A DNA stretch of 23,313 nt from UBA9732 sp003456855 (GCA_946626785.1 CAMOUY010000028.1:1-23313), one strand, 5' to 3'. Shown: positions 14,567 to 22,117, counted from the stretch's first letter. Program-made: numbers and translations. The notes: generated by a model from the sequence alone, not told the origin.

Positions 14567-15706
14567 ATGAAGCGCATTTACCTGGACAATGCAGCAACAA
14601 GCTTCCCCAAAGCCCCTGGAATCGGGGATGTCATGAAGACCTTTCTGGAGGAGAGCTGCACCAACATAAACAGAACAAGCGGAGCCGGGGAGTTCCCCAT
14701 ATTCGACCGACTCTATGGACTCAGAGCCTCCATCGCCAAGATGGTTGGACTTGGAACCCCTGAGAGCGTGTGCTTCAGCAGTGGCGTGACCGAGTCCCTC
14801 AACCTTATAATAAAAGGGCTGTTCACAAAGGAGGACCACATACTGGTCTCCTCCTGCGAGCACAACAGCGTAATGCGCCCACTTGTCCAGATGGGCATCC
14901 CCTTCTCCAGAATCCCAAGCGACAACGAGGGTTATCTTCAGATAGACAAGGCCGAGGAGCTGATAAAGCCTAACACAAAGGCCATGGTCATCTGCGCTGC
15001 AGGCAACGTCTCTGGAGCAATCCAGGATGTCGAGAAGATTGCCCAGTTTGCAAAGGACCATAATCTTTTGATGTTCTTTGATGCTGCCCAGGCCCTTCCA
15101 TTCGTCAGCTTTGATATGGACAGACTTGACATAGCAGGCGTTGTCTTCTCAGGTCACAAGGGACTGCTTGGTCCAGAGGGGACAGGTGGCGCCGCACTCA
15201 GAAAAGACATCGCCCTGGGCATCCCTCCACTTGTGAGCGGAGGCACCGGAAGCCAGAGCGACCTTGAGGAGGTGCCTACCACCCTGCCTGACAGACTTGA
15301 GGCAGGAACCCAGAACCTTCCAGGTCTGATGGCCCTTGCCCACTGTGTGGACTATGTGACGGAGAACCTGGAGACCCTCAGAGAGAACGAGAGGCTTATG
15401 ACCAGATTCCTCTGCAAGGGTCTTTCGATGATAGAAGGTATCAAGGTCGTGGGAGCCGACGTAGACAGTCCAAGGACATCTGTGATATCGATTACATCGG
15501 ACAGGATGGATGTTGCTGAGATAGCAGCAATACTGAATGACAAGTACAGCATAGAGACAAGGGTGGGACTTCACTGCTCGCCATCTAGCCATAAGGCTCT
15601 TGGCACCTTCCCTTCCGGCACACTCAGATTCTCACCCGGACCATTCACAAGGAAGGAGGAGATCTTCGCCACCCTGTATGCACTTAAGGAGATTCTCAAT
15701 GCGTGA
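14567..15706 (+). CDS. Cysteine desulfurase-like PLP enzyme, EF2568 family
   Basis: A 379-residue class-V aminotransferase of the SufS/CsdB-like EF2568 family, which accompanies selD and yqeB. Motifs: YLDNAATSFPK at the N terminus, the PLP-stacking histidine in SCEHNS (His99), FDAAQ (Asp172), the PLP lysine in FSGHKG (Lys198), and the active-site cysteine in RVGLHCSPSSHKALG (Cys337). All catalytic residues are present, so it should release sulfur or selenium from cysteine or selenocysteine; in this locus it probably feeds SelD or sulfurates the molybdenum cofactor (inference). There is no Shine-Dalgarno sequence at the ATG, consistent with a leaderless message. The open frame continues upstream to 13817, but that part is antisense to yedE and is not counted. 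Confidence 0.93.
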   Translation: MKRIYLDNAATSFPKAPGIGDVMKTFLEESCTNINRTSGAGEFPIFDRLYGLRASIAKMVGLGTPESVCFSSGVTESLNLIIKGLFTKEDHILVSSCEHNSVMRPLVQMGIPFSRIPSDNEGYLQIDKAEELIKPNTKAMVICAAGNVSGAIQDVEKIAQFAKDHNLLMFFDAAQALPFVSFDMDRLDIAGVVFSGHKGLLGPEGTGGAALRKDIALGIPPLVSGGTGSQSDLEEVPTTLPDRLEAGTQNLPGLMALAHCVDYVTENLETLRENERLMTRFLCKGLSMIEGIKVVGADVDSPRTSVISITSDRMDVAEIAAILNDKYSIETRVGLHCSPSSHKALGTFPSGTLRFSPGPFTRKEEIFATLYALKEILNA

Positions 15707-16622
15707 ATACTACAAGGCCTTTCTGAAGGCGATAACCGAAGGTGGACTACAGAGGCAGACCTCCTTCTCCACCGGGGATGAGGCCATCTACAGGGACGGC
15801 TGCCTTATCTGCGGCGATGACATAGAGGAACCGGATCTCACAGAGGACATCCAGATGGAGCCTCATCTGGTTCTCTTCGGCTGCGGCCATGTGGGAAAGG
15901 CACTCTACGACCTTGCAGTGCTGCAGGACATGAAGGTCACAGTGCTGGACTGCAGAGAGGATTTCCTGACCGCTGAGCGCTTTCCGAAGGCAGAGAGGAT
16001 CGCAGGCCCCTATGAGGAGCTTCTGTCCAGGGACTACGGCTTCACAGCCCCCTACTACTGCATCTTCACCCATGGCCACAGATACGATGAGGACTGCCTT
16101 CTCTACGCCCTCAGGCATCCTCATTCCTACATAGGCATGATCGGCTCCAAGGCCAAGGTGGCCCACTGCCTTGAAAGCATAAAGGCAAAGGGGATCACCG
16201 ATGACATGCTCTCAAAGCTCCACTCACCCATAGGTCTTTCAATAAATGCAGTTACCCCAGAGGAGATAGCAATATCCATAATGGCCCAGATAATCTCGGT
16301 CTTCAGGTTCACCAGAAAGGTCATAACCGTTGACGCCAACGTCATAAGGATGGCGTCACAGGAGAAAGGCATTATGGTCAGGATCGTCGAGAAGTCAGGC
16401 TCTGCACCCCGCTCCGTAGGCTCCATGATGTTCGTCACAGAGAACGACATGACCGGTACGATAGGCGGAGGCTCCATAGAGATCCATGCCATAGACAAGG
16501 CACGTGAGATGATGAAAACAGGTCAGCCCTTCCTTCTTGAGAAACACACCCTCACGGGAAACGAGCCTCTTGGAATGATCTGCGGAGGAGACAACACCCT
16601 GCTCTACAAGGCTGTTGATTGA
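15699..16622 (+). CDS. xdhC: XdhC-family maturation protein with reversed domain order
   Basis: A 307-residue XdhC/CoxI-family protein, expected to bind molybdenum cofactor and help insert or sulfurate it in a molybdenum hydroxylase. The Rossmann (XdhC_C) part comes first: HLVLFGCGHVGKALYDLA at 56-73, VTVLDCRED at 80-88, FTHGHRYDEDCLLYAL at 123-138, YIGMIGSKAK at 144-153, and SPIGLSINAVTPEEIAISIMAQ at 176-197. The XdhC_CoxI part follows: MVRIVEKSGSAPRSVGSMM at 226-244, TGTIGGGSIE at 252-261, and GMICGGDNTLLY at 292-303. Usual XdhC proteins have the opposite order. AAGGAG lies 7 bases before the ATG, and the start overlaps the desulfurase stop by 8 bases. A terminator follows at 16647. Confidence 0.92.
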   Translation: MREYYKAFLKAITEGGLQRQTSFSTGDEAIYRDGCLICGDDIEEPDLTEDIQMEPHLVLFGCGHVGKALYDLAVLQDMKVTVLDCREDFLTAERFPKAERIAGPYEELLSRDYGFTAPYYCIFTHGHRYDEDCLLYALRHPHSYIGMIGSKAKVAHCLESIKAKGITDDMLSKLHSPIGLSINAVTPEEIAISIMAQIISVFRFTRKVITVDANVIRMASQEKGIMVRIVEKSGSAPRSVGSMMFVTENDMTGTIGGGSIEIHAIDKAREMMKTGQPFLLEKHTLTGNEPLGMICGGDNTLLYKAVD

Positions 16623-16646
16623 CAGAAAAGCAAAAAGACAAAGAAA

Positions 16647-16680
16647 AAGGCTGCCCGGATTTGAAGTCCAAGGCAGCCTT
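16647..16680. terminator. Bidirectional intrinsic terminator between xdhC and the OMP gene
   Basis: The 9-bp arms AAGGCTGCC (16647-16655) and GGCAGCCTT (16672-16680) are perfect, with an inner GGA/TCC pairing in the 16-base loop. A long T-rich tract follows on the minus strand and a short TTTT on the plus strand, so it can serve both converging units. Confidence 0.85.
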
Positions 16681-16700
16681 GATTTTAAGAACTAATCAGC

Positions 16701-17963
16701 TCAGTGCTTGTCGTATCCAAGGTTGAACTTGATTGTGACAGCGTCGACCGGCTTGTCTCCAAGCTCTACGCCGAACTCCTGCCATCCATAGGAGGCATCA
16801 ACCTGTGCGAACGGAAGCCAGATGCCGGCGCCGACAGACATGAAGCCGCGGTTGACACCAGCTCTTGCTGAGATGATGTTGAAGAGGTTGATCTCTGCAC
16901 CAGCATTGAGGTGGAGAAGCAGATCGCTCCATCTGAAGCTGTCGAAGTCATCAACCATTGACTGGACCAGTGCATACATGTCAATCAGGTCAGCAGTGAC
17001 GACCGGATTCAGGACAGGTACCTCTGGAGCGAATGCAACGCCGAAGTTCAGTGACCACGGAGTCTTGACCTCGAACTCTGTGCTTTCATTTGCGGTGTGT
17101 CCATCCGGAGCCTCAAGTGTTCCCTCGCTAAGAGAGTTTACAAGATCTCCAGCACTGGTGAAGCTCTTCATCTTGTATGTGCCGTTGATGTTGTTTGCAG
17201 TTGCTGCGATGGTGAGCTGATCCTGGAAGAGACCAAGTGTAACACCTACATCGACTGGGATTGCATAACCACCCATGATGGCGGTCTCCCAAAGCAGGGT
17301 GTTCATCATGTCATCGCTGTTCATCAGATCGATTGCATCGTTGGCGCCGATTTCCTTGAAGTATGCCTTGTAGACGAAGTGTCCTGCGACACCGGCTGAC
17401 AGGGAGATGACATCTGTGTCGACGAATTTAAGTCCAAGAGCGAGAGACTGTGCAACGTTCAGTTCAGGGATGAGCTTCTGGCTAGCAACGCTTGTACCAT
17501 CGTTAAGGGCATGGATTTTGAGCTGGACGTTTGTTCCGAGTCCAACTACACCAAGCTTGAGTCCAAGACCGAGGTCAACCTTTGCAACTGTGTTGTAGCC
17601 GCTTCCGAGGTTTGACAGGACCTTGTAGGCCAGGTTTGTGATTGAATCCTGGTCACCTTCCATTGCACCTTTGACAAGCTCTGGAACCTGCTCATCAGCG
17701 ACAAGCTTCTGGAGGTTGTAGAATGTGATTCCAACTGTAGGAATTGAAAGACCGAAGCCCTTCTTGGCAAGAGCTGCCGGGTTTGAATAGTAGCTGTCAT
17801 TCCTGTTCATCAGAGCAAGACCGCTCTGACCCATTGCATCATATCTGGCCAGTGTTGGCTGGAATGTGAAGTCAACGGCATCGTATGTTGCTACCGGCTC
17901 TGCTGCGAAGACAAATGAGCATGCCAGCAGGACGGCCATTAATGTAATCAGTAATTTCTTCAT
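16701..17963 (-). CDS. Outer-membrane beta-barrel protein, PorV/TraF/UPF0164-like
   Basis: A 420-residue exported protein. Residues 1-20 are a signal peptide ending near FVFAAEP, followed by ARYDAMGQSGLALMNRNDSYYSNPAALAKKG, the typical N-terminal pattern of PorV/FadL-like and spirochaetal TraF_2/UPF0164 barrels (an asparagine-proline 'NPA' after an aromatic pair). The remainder alternates amphipathic strands such as VDLGLGLKLGVVGLGTNVQL and ends with IKFNLGYDKH, whose penultimate-region aromatic is typical of barrels. Function is unknown; transport or a structural surface role is possible. GGAGGGG precedes the ATG by 8 bases. It lies 21 bases after the lipoprotein gene on the same strand and is probably co-transcribed. 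Confidence 0.8.
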   Translation of the reverse strand: MKKLLITLMAVLLACSFVFAAEPVATYDAVDFTFQPTLARYDAMGQSGLALMNRNDSYYSNPAALAKKGFGLSIPTVGITFYNLQKLVADEQVPELVKGAMEGDQDSITNLAYKVLSNLGSGYNTVAKVDLGLGLKLGVVGLGTNVQLKIHALNDGTSVASQKLIPELNVAQSLALGLKFVDTDVISLSAGVAGHFVYKAYFKEIGANDAIDLMNSDDMMNTLLWETAIMGGYAIPVDVGVTLGLFQDQLTIAATANNINGTYKMKSFTSAGDLVNSLSEGTLEAPDGHTANESTEFEVKTPWSLNFGVAFAPEVPVLNPVVTADLIDMYALVQSMVDDFDSFRWSDLLLHLNAGAEINLFNIISARAGVNRGFMSVGAGIWLPFAQVDASYGWQEFGVELGDKPVDAVTIKFNLGYDKH

Positions 17964-17984
17964 TTTAATATCCCCTCCCCAAAA

Positions 17985-19307
17985 TTATTTGATCATATTA
18001 AGAAGACCAGTGATCGTTCCATCACCATCACCCATTTTAAGCAAGCCGGTGTACTTTGCATCAACAAGAATGACTGCTGCAGTTCTGAGAATATTGAAGA
18101 TGTCAGCTGTGAACACAGACTGTGTCTGGTTTGCAATGGCGTACTTCATGTCGTTTCCAAGCTCCTCGAGGATGGTCTCCTTGGTCCCAGATGTAAGAGT
18201 ACCGTCGACATTCGTGTCAATTGCGAGCATTGCAGCATAGAACTTTTCAACGCTTGTATCCTTGAACTCCACATCTCCAAGTGATGCAAGAGCATCATAG
18301 TTTGCATTCACATACTCCTCTGCGAATGTGCGCCATGCCTCTCCGCCGAGCTTGTCGGCCTCAACGAACAGAGAGGAGACAAGATAGAGAAGAAGATCGT
18401 CAACTGTGAGTCCGCAGTTGATGCTCTTGGCAAGAATTGCATTCGGATCCTCCTCAGTATAGATCTTTGCAACCGCATCAATTGAGGCCTTGATGGCCTT
18501 TGCCTGGAATATGAAGGACTTGTACATGCCAGGATCGAAACTCTTGTCCTTTGTGATCAGACCGAGGATCTTTGCAACTGTAGTCTTGAAGACCTTGACG
18601 TCGAAACCATCATCGGCTCTTGAGACATCCTTGGAGATGCTGCTGACTATGGCCATTAGGTTCAGGTCGTTTACAAGGTTGATGTTGGCAACTTCAGTGA
18701 CGAGTGTGAGAGTCTCATAGGCACCCATTCCCTGGTCAATCAGGTCATTGATCTCCTCTTCAGTGAGAGACTCTGCTGATTCCTTGTCGAATTCACTTAC
18801 AGTGTTTGCAATCTCTGAAATGATGGCAACTGTGGCGAGCTCCGCCTTTGTCGGGTTGTCTGAGATTGACGAGGCAAGATCGTCAAGGGCAGCCTTGATC
18901 TCAGCTACGATCTCGTTTGACTCTGCCGCCTCTGCCAGGCTGTCCGCAACTTTCGTCGCTTCAGCCACGAGGGCCTCCTTCACCTTTGCAGCCTCTTCCT
19001 CTGTCTTGGCCACAGGCTCGGAAATCTGATCCTTGAATGCCTTGGTCTTCTCCGGTGAATCCTTGATGGTTGAAATCGAGGATGTAATCTCTGCAGCAGT
19101 GGAAAGCGAGATCTCTATATCTCCGTTCTCCTTTGTTGTGACAGCGCTGTCAACCTTTGCAGCGGCTGCATCAGCAGCGCTGGTGTCTGCAGGAATACCA
19201 TAGACGTTATTGCTCATCTTTCCCATGAGATCTGCCAGTTCCTGTGAACATGCTGTCAGGCTCAGTACCATGACGACCACAAGAAGACCAATTAGAACTT
19301 TCTTCAT
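17985..19307 (-). CDS. Helical lipoprotein of unknown function
   Basis: A 440-residue lipoprotein: signal MKKVLIGLLVVVMVLSLTAC with the lipobox cysteine at residue 20. The mature part is strongly helical and alanine/serine/glutamate rich (residues 45-190, for example KTEEEAAKVKEALVAEATK and SLAEAAESNEIVAEIKAAL), suggesting extended helices or coiled coil. No enzymatic or binding motif is recognised. The ATG at 19307 follows AGGAGGG with 4 bases between; an earlier start at 19331 has no such signal. It is upstream of the outer-membrane barrel gene with a 21-base gap, so the pair probably works together at the outer membrane (inference). Confidence 0.8.
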   Translation of the reverse strand: MKKVLIGLLVVVMVLSLTACSQELADLMGKMSNNVYGIPADTSAADAAAAKVDSAVTTKENGDIEISLSTAAEITSSISTIKDSPEKTKAFKDQISEPVAKTEEEAAKVKEALVAEATKVADSLAEAAESNEIVAEIKAALDDLASSISDNPTKAELATVAIISEIANTVSEFDKESAESLTEEEINDLIDQGMGAYETLTLVTEVANINLVNDLNLMAIVSSISKDVSRADDGFDVKVFKTTVAKILGLITKDKSFDPGMYKSFIFQAKAIKASIDAVAKIYTEEDPNAILAKSINCGLTVDDLLLYLVSSLFVEADKLGGEAWRTFAEEYVNANYDALASLGDVEFKDTSVEKFYAAMLAIDTNVDGTLTSGTKETILEELGNDMKYAIANQTQSVFTADIFNILRTAAVILVDAKYTGLLKMGDGDGTITGLLNMIK

Positions 19308-19391
19308 TGTTCCCTCCTGAAGAATAATCAAAAGAAGATTCTTACCTATTCTTTTTATACCTTGTTTAGGGCGTGCCCACCCTGTTCTCTA

Positions 19392-19397
19392 ATTATA
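19392..19397 (-). promoter_or_regulatory. Candidate -10 box for the lipoprotein-OMP unit
   Basis: A consensus TATAAT on the minus strand, within the extended run GTTATATAATTAG, lies 85 bases before the lipoprotein start. No good -35 box is seen at 16-18 bases. Downstream of it, GGGCGTGCCC (19369-19378) forms a short inverted repeat that could be an operator. Confidence 0.35.
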
Positions 19398-19431
19398 TAA
19401 CATACAAAGGGGCAAAAAGGTAACAGAATCA

Positions 19432-20607
19432 TCACGCTTTTACTGATTTATCTGAGAGAGTGCGTCTGAAGACATACCCGAGGACAACGGAGAGCATCGG
19501 GAACACAGAGAAAATCAGGAACAGACCGGAGTAACCGATCTGGTCGACTATGATACCACCTATCAGGGCTCCGATCATCTGGGGGAAGTTAGTTGCCACT
19601 GCCCAGTAGAGGCTCATAGCAACCGAGTAGTGCTCCTCTGCCACATTCTGAGCTATGAATCTTGTGACTCCGACATGCAATAGACCGAATGTCAGAGAGT
19701 GTAGAAGCTGGGCGAATATGAAGGCACCTACGTTTGGGAAGAGATAGTAGACCAGTAGCCTAACGAACATTGCGATAGACCCGAGCATGATTGCCGTGAA
19801 GGCTGTGATCCTGCCCTTCTGCAGAAGCCTTCCGCCGAAGAACATCATGACCATCTCTGAGAAGGCTCCAAGGGCTATCATCAAGGTGAAACGGTTGCCA
19901 AGGTTCAAGACCTCTGTCATGTAGCCAGAAAGCATCCTGTTTATGACAGTCTCACCCATCCTTCCTATTGCAACGACCAGCATCATCAGATAGTACTTCT
20001 TGCTGAACCACGAGAGTGAGAACATCCTAGACTTGGTCTCGCCTTCCCTCCTTGGAAGGTCCTTTGGTGCAATGATCAGTGATATGGCGAACAGGGTGTT
20101 CACTATAACCATGCACAGGAGAATTGAATCGTTGCTCTTCTCATTGGGGAAACCGGTCAGGGCAAAGAGAATAAGGCAGATAAGATAGCCTAGGGTACCT
20201 GCCGATCTGGCCAATCCATACTTGGCGGGGTCGCCTTCAAGCAGTCTGCTCTCATAGCCATCCATCATTGGATTGATGGACCAAAAGACGCCAAAAGATA
20301 CAAAAAATGCAAGGCATGTAAGCAAAATAGACCCTGATTTAGCTGCAGGGAAGAAAAGGATTGTGCTTATTGTTATAAGCGCCAAGGCTATCCTTCTGGT
20401 CTTTCTTGTGTTGTCTGCAAGCATACAGAGAAGTATCGGCATTATGACCGATGCAGTCTGTCCAACAGCAAGGACAATTCCTACCAGTGTATTGGAGTAA
20501 CCCTTGTTCCTGAAGATTATCTGGGCATACGGAGAAGTGACTGCAGTTGTGGACTGCGCGAAGAAAGTAAGAAATATAAGCCTAAGCACAGGTGCCATTA
20601 TCAACAT
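19432..20607 (-). CDS. Major facilitator superfamily transporter (MFS_1-like/HcaT-NupG type)
   Basis: A 391-residue, 12-helix inner-membrane transporter of the MFS_1-like group. Helices start at about residue 6 (LRLIFLTFFAQSTTAV) and continue to the last one near VFPMLSVVLGYVF. The first cytoplasmic loop carries ADNTRKTRR, the position of the MFS A-motif, and the halves are joined by a charged loop near residue 195 (PRREGETKSRMFS). The C-terminal half includes LLHSLTFGLLHVGVTRFI, typical of this group. Substrate cannot be told from sequence. The start at 20607 has AGG 4 bases upstream; the ATG at 20598 is an alternative. It lies about 17 bases downstream of the terminator tract of the sugar ABC ATPase gene, with no clear promoter of its own. 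Confidence 0.85.
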   Translation of the reverse strand: MLIMAPVLRLIFLTFFAQSTTAVTSPYAQIIFRNKGYSNTLVGIVLAVGQTASVIMPILLCMLADNTRKTRRIALALITISTILFFPAAKSGSILLTCLAFFVSFGVFWSINPMMDGYESRLLEGDPAKYGLARSAGTLGYLICLILFALTGFPNEKSNDSILLCMVIVNTLFAISLIIAPKDLPRREGETKSRMFSLSWFSKKYYLMMLVVAIGRMGETVINRMLSGYMTEVLNLGNRFTLMIALGAFSEMVMMFFGGRLLQKGRITAFTAIMLGSIAMFVRLLVYYLFPNVGAFIFAQLLHSLTFGLLHVGVTRFIAQNVAEEHYSVAMSLYWAVATNFPQMIGALIGGIIVDQIGYSGLFLIFSVFPMLSVVLGYVFRRTLSDKSVKA

Positions 20608-20623
20608 TTGACCTGTCTTGGGC

Positions 20624-20663
20624 AAGGGAAAAAGAAAGCGCCACGATAAAAAACCGTGGCGCT
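20624..20663 (-). terminator. Intrinsic terminator of the ABC ATPase gene
   Basis: The arms AGCGCCACG (20637-20645) and CGTGGCGCT (20655-20663) form a perfect 9-bp stem with a 9-base loop. On the minus strand it is followed by a T-rich tract (20624-20636). It lies 22 bases after the stop codon. Confidence 0.9.
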
Positions 20664-20685
20664 GTAATCTGAACTATCGTTCGGC

Positions 20686-21780
20686 TTAGCGAATAACCAA
20701 CTCTGTCTGCAGATCGAAGAACTTTGCCTTCTCCATGTTGACAGCAAGGGAGATCTTCTCGCCAACCTTGACGGTTGCGGTAGGATCGATCTTACCTGTG
20801 ATCTGGTTCTTTGCGGTTGCAACGAAGACATGGGTCTCAGATCCGAGAGGCTCGACAACTGAGATTGTTCCGTCAATTGTCTTTCCGTCGACTGAAGCTG
20901 GCTCGAATGCGACATCCTCTGGGCGGATACCGAATGTGACCTGCTTGCCGACATAAGCCTTGAGGAGCTTAGCCTGAGCATCTGTGACCTTCAGGCGGAA
21001 ATCACCCTCGTGTACATAGATGTCATTGCCCTCTGCCATAACATCGCAAACCATGAAGTTCATTGGAGGTGATCCAATGAAGCCGGCGACGAACTTGTTA
21101 TCCGGGTTGTTGTACAGCTCAAGAGGTCCGCCGATCTGCTGGATGACACCGAGCTTCATGACGACGATCTTGTCTGCCATTGTAAGTGCCTCGACCTGGT
21201 CATGTGTGACGTAGATCATTGTGGCCTGAAGTCTGTGATGGAGACCTGAGATCTCAGCTCTCATCTGGACACGAAGCTTAGCATCGAGGTTTGAAAGTGG
21301 CTCATCGAAAAGGAAGACCTTTGGCTTTCTGACGATTGCTCTTCCAACTGCGACACGCTGTCTCTGTCCACCGGAAAGTGCCTTTGGCTTTCTTTCGAGC
21401 AGTTCTTCAATGTCGAGGATCTTGGCTGCCTCACGGACACGGGCATCAATCTCTTCCTTAGGGAATTTGCGGATCTTAAGTCCGAATGCCATGTTGTCAT
21501 AGACAGTCATGTGCGGGTACAGAGCGTAGTTCTGGAAGACCATTGCTATGTCTCTGTCTTTCGGTGGAACGTCGTTGACGAGCTTTCCATCGATGTAAAG
21601 TTCTCCGCTGGAAATGTCTTCCAGTCCGGCGACCATACGAAGGGTGGTTGACTTACCGCATCCAGAAGGACCGACAAGAACAACGAATTCCTTGTCATGG
21701 ATGTCGATGTTGACATCGCTGACAGCCTTCACACCACCATCGTAGACCTTGCAGATGTTTTTCAACAAGACTTCTGCCAT
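20686..21780 (-). CDS. ugpC: Carbohydrate ABC transporter ATPase, UgpC/MsmK type
   Basis: A 364-residue ATP-binding subunit of the CUT1 sugar-importer family. Walker A GPSGCGKST at 37-45, Q-loop VFQNYALYPHMTV at 81-93, signature LSGGQRQRVAVGRAI at 135-149, Walker B VFLFDEPLSNLDAKLR at 155-170, and H-loop VTHD at 191-194 are all intact; the C-terminal regulatory TOBE/OB domain includes FGIRPEDV. No permease or binding-protein gene lies nearby, which fits the known shared ATPases (MsmK/UgpC) that energise several sugar importers. It is the only gene between its promoter and terminator. GGAGG lies 6 bases before the ATG, inside a short inverted repeat. Confidence 0.95.
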   Translation of the reverse strand: MAEVLLKNICKVYDGGVKAVSDVNIDIHDKEFVVLVGPSGCGKSTTLRMVAGLEDISSGELYIDGKLVNDVPPKDRDIAMVFQNYALYPHMTVYDNMAFGLKIRKFPKEEIDARVREAAKILDIEELLERKPKALSGGQRQRVAVGRAIVRKPKVFLFDEPLSNLDAKLRVQMRAEISGLHHRLQATMIYVTHDQVEALTMADKIVVMKLGVIQQIGGPLELYNNPDNKFVAGFIGSPPMNFMVCDVMAEGNDIYVHEGDFRLKVTDAQAKLLKAYVGKQVTFGIRPEDVAFEPASVDGKTIDGTISVVEPLGSETHVFVATAKNQITGKIDPTATVKVGEKISLAVNMEKAKFFDLQTELVIR

Positions 21781-21783
21781 GTT

Positions 21784-21798
21784 AAACCTCCGAGGTTT
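21784..21798 (-). promoter_or_regulatory. Inverted repeat over the ugpC ribosome-binding site
   Basis: AAACCTC and GAGGTTT flank a single central base, giving a 15-bp inverted repeat that contains the whole GGAGG. As RNA it can form a 5-bp stem with a 5-base loop that partly hides the ribosome site; as DNA it could be an operator. Confidence 0.4.
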
Positions 21799-21814
21799 TA
21801 TCTTATTCTCTTAA

Positions 21815-21843
21815 AGTCTACACCCCCACAACCCTCATGTCAA
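21815..21843 (-). promoter_or_regulatory. Promoter of the ugpC-type gene
   Basis: On the minus strand a consensus TTGACA (21838-21843) and TAGACT (21815-21820) are 17 bases apart. A second TTGACA lies about 47 bases further upstream with a less regular -10 box. Confidence 0.75.
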
Positions 21844-21945
21844 AGTTTTTTTAGCTCTTTTCTTTATAAAATAGTGACCAAAATGTCAAAATCCTGAGCA
21901 ATTGATGAAATCTCGGCCCAAAGAATTTTAGAAACCACGTTCTAA

Positions 21946-21975
21946 TTGACAATGCTTTGCCTTTCGGTCTATATT
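21946..21975 (+). promoter_or_regulatory. Promoter of tRNA-Leu
   Basis: A consensus TTGACA (21946-21951) and TATATT (21970-21975) are 18 bases apart and end 21 bases before the tRNA. The strong boxes fit a highly expressed stable RNA. Confidence 0.8.
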
Positions 21976-21996
21976 CTCACTGTTGCACAGCAATTT

Positions 21997-22080
21997 GCCC
22001 AGATGGCGGAATTGGTAGACGCGCTAGGTTCAGGTCCTAGTTCCAGCAATGGTGTGTGGGTTCGAGTCCCGTTCTGGGCA
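21997..22080 (+). tRNA. tRNA-Leu, anticodon CAG
   Basis: An 84-base class II tRNA. The acceptor arm GCCCAGA (21997-22003) pairs with TCTGGGC (22073-22079), with discriminator A at 22080. The D-arm region GGCGGAATTGGTAGACGC is typical of leucine tRNAs; the anticodon stem CTAGG/CCTAG encloses TTCAGGT, giving anticodon CAG, which reads CUG. A variable arm is followed by the T-loop GGTTCGAGTCCC. CCA is not encoded (ACA follows the acceptor stem's discriminator), so it must be added post-transcriptionally. Confidence 0.97.
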
Positions 22081-22085
22081 ACAAG

Positions 22086-22117
22086 ATGGAGATGACCTTT
22101 GGTTGTCTCCATTTTTT
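22086..22117 (+). terminator. Terminator between tRNA-Leu and the EamA gene
   Basis: The arms at 22086-22096 and 22102-22112 form an 11-bp stem, with two G-U pairs in the plus-strand RNA only, a 5-base loop and a run of six T. It lies 6 bases after the tRNA and 17 bases before the EamA gene start. Confidence 0.85.

Noticed and set aside
14549..15061. 170-codon minus-strand frame within the desulfurase gene
   Set aside because: Antisense shadow of a gene with all catalytic motifs intact.
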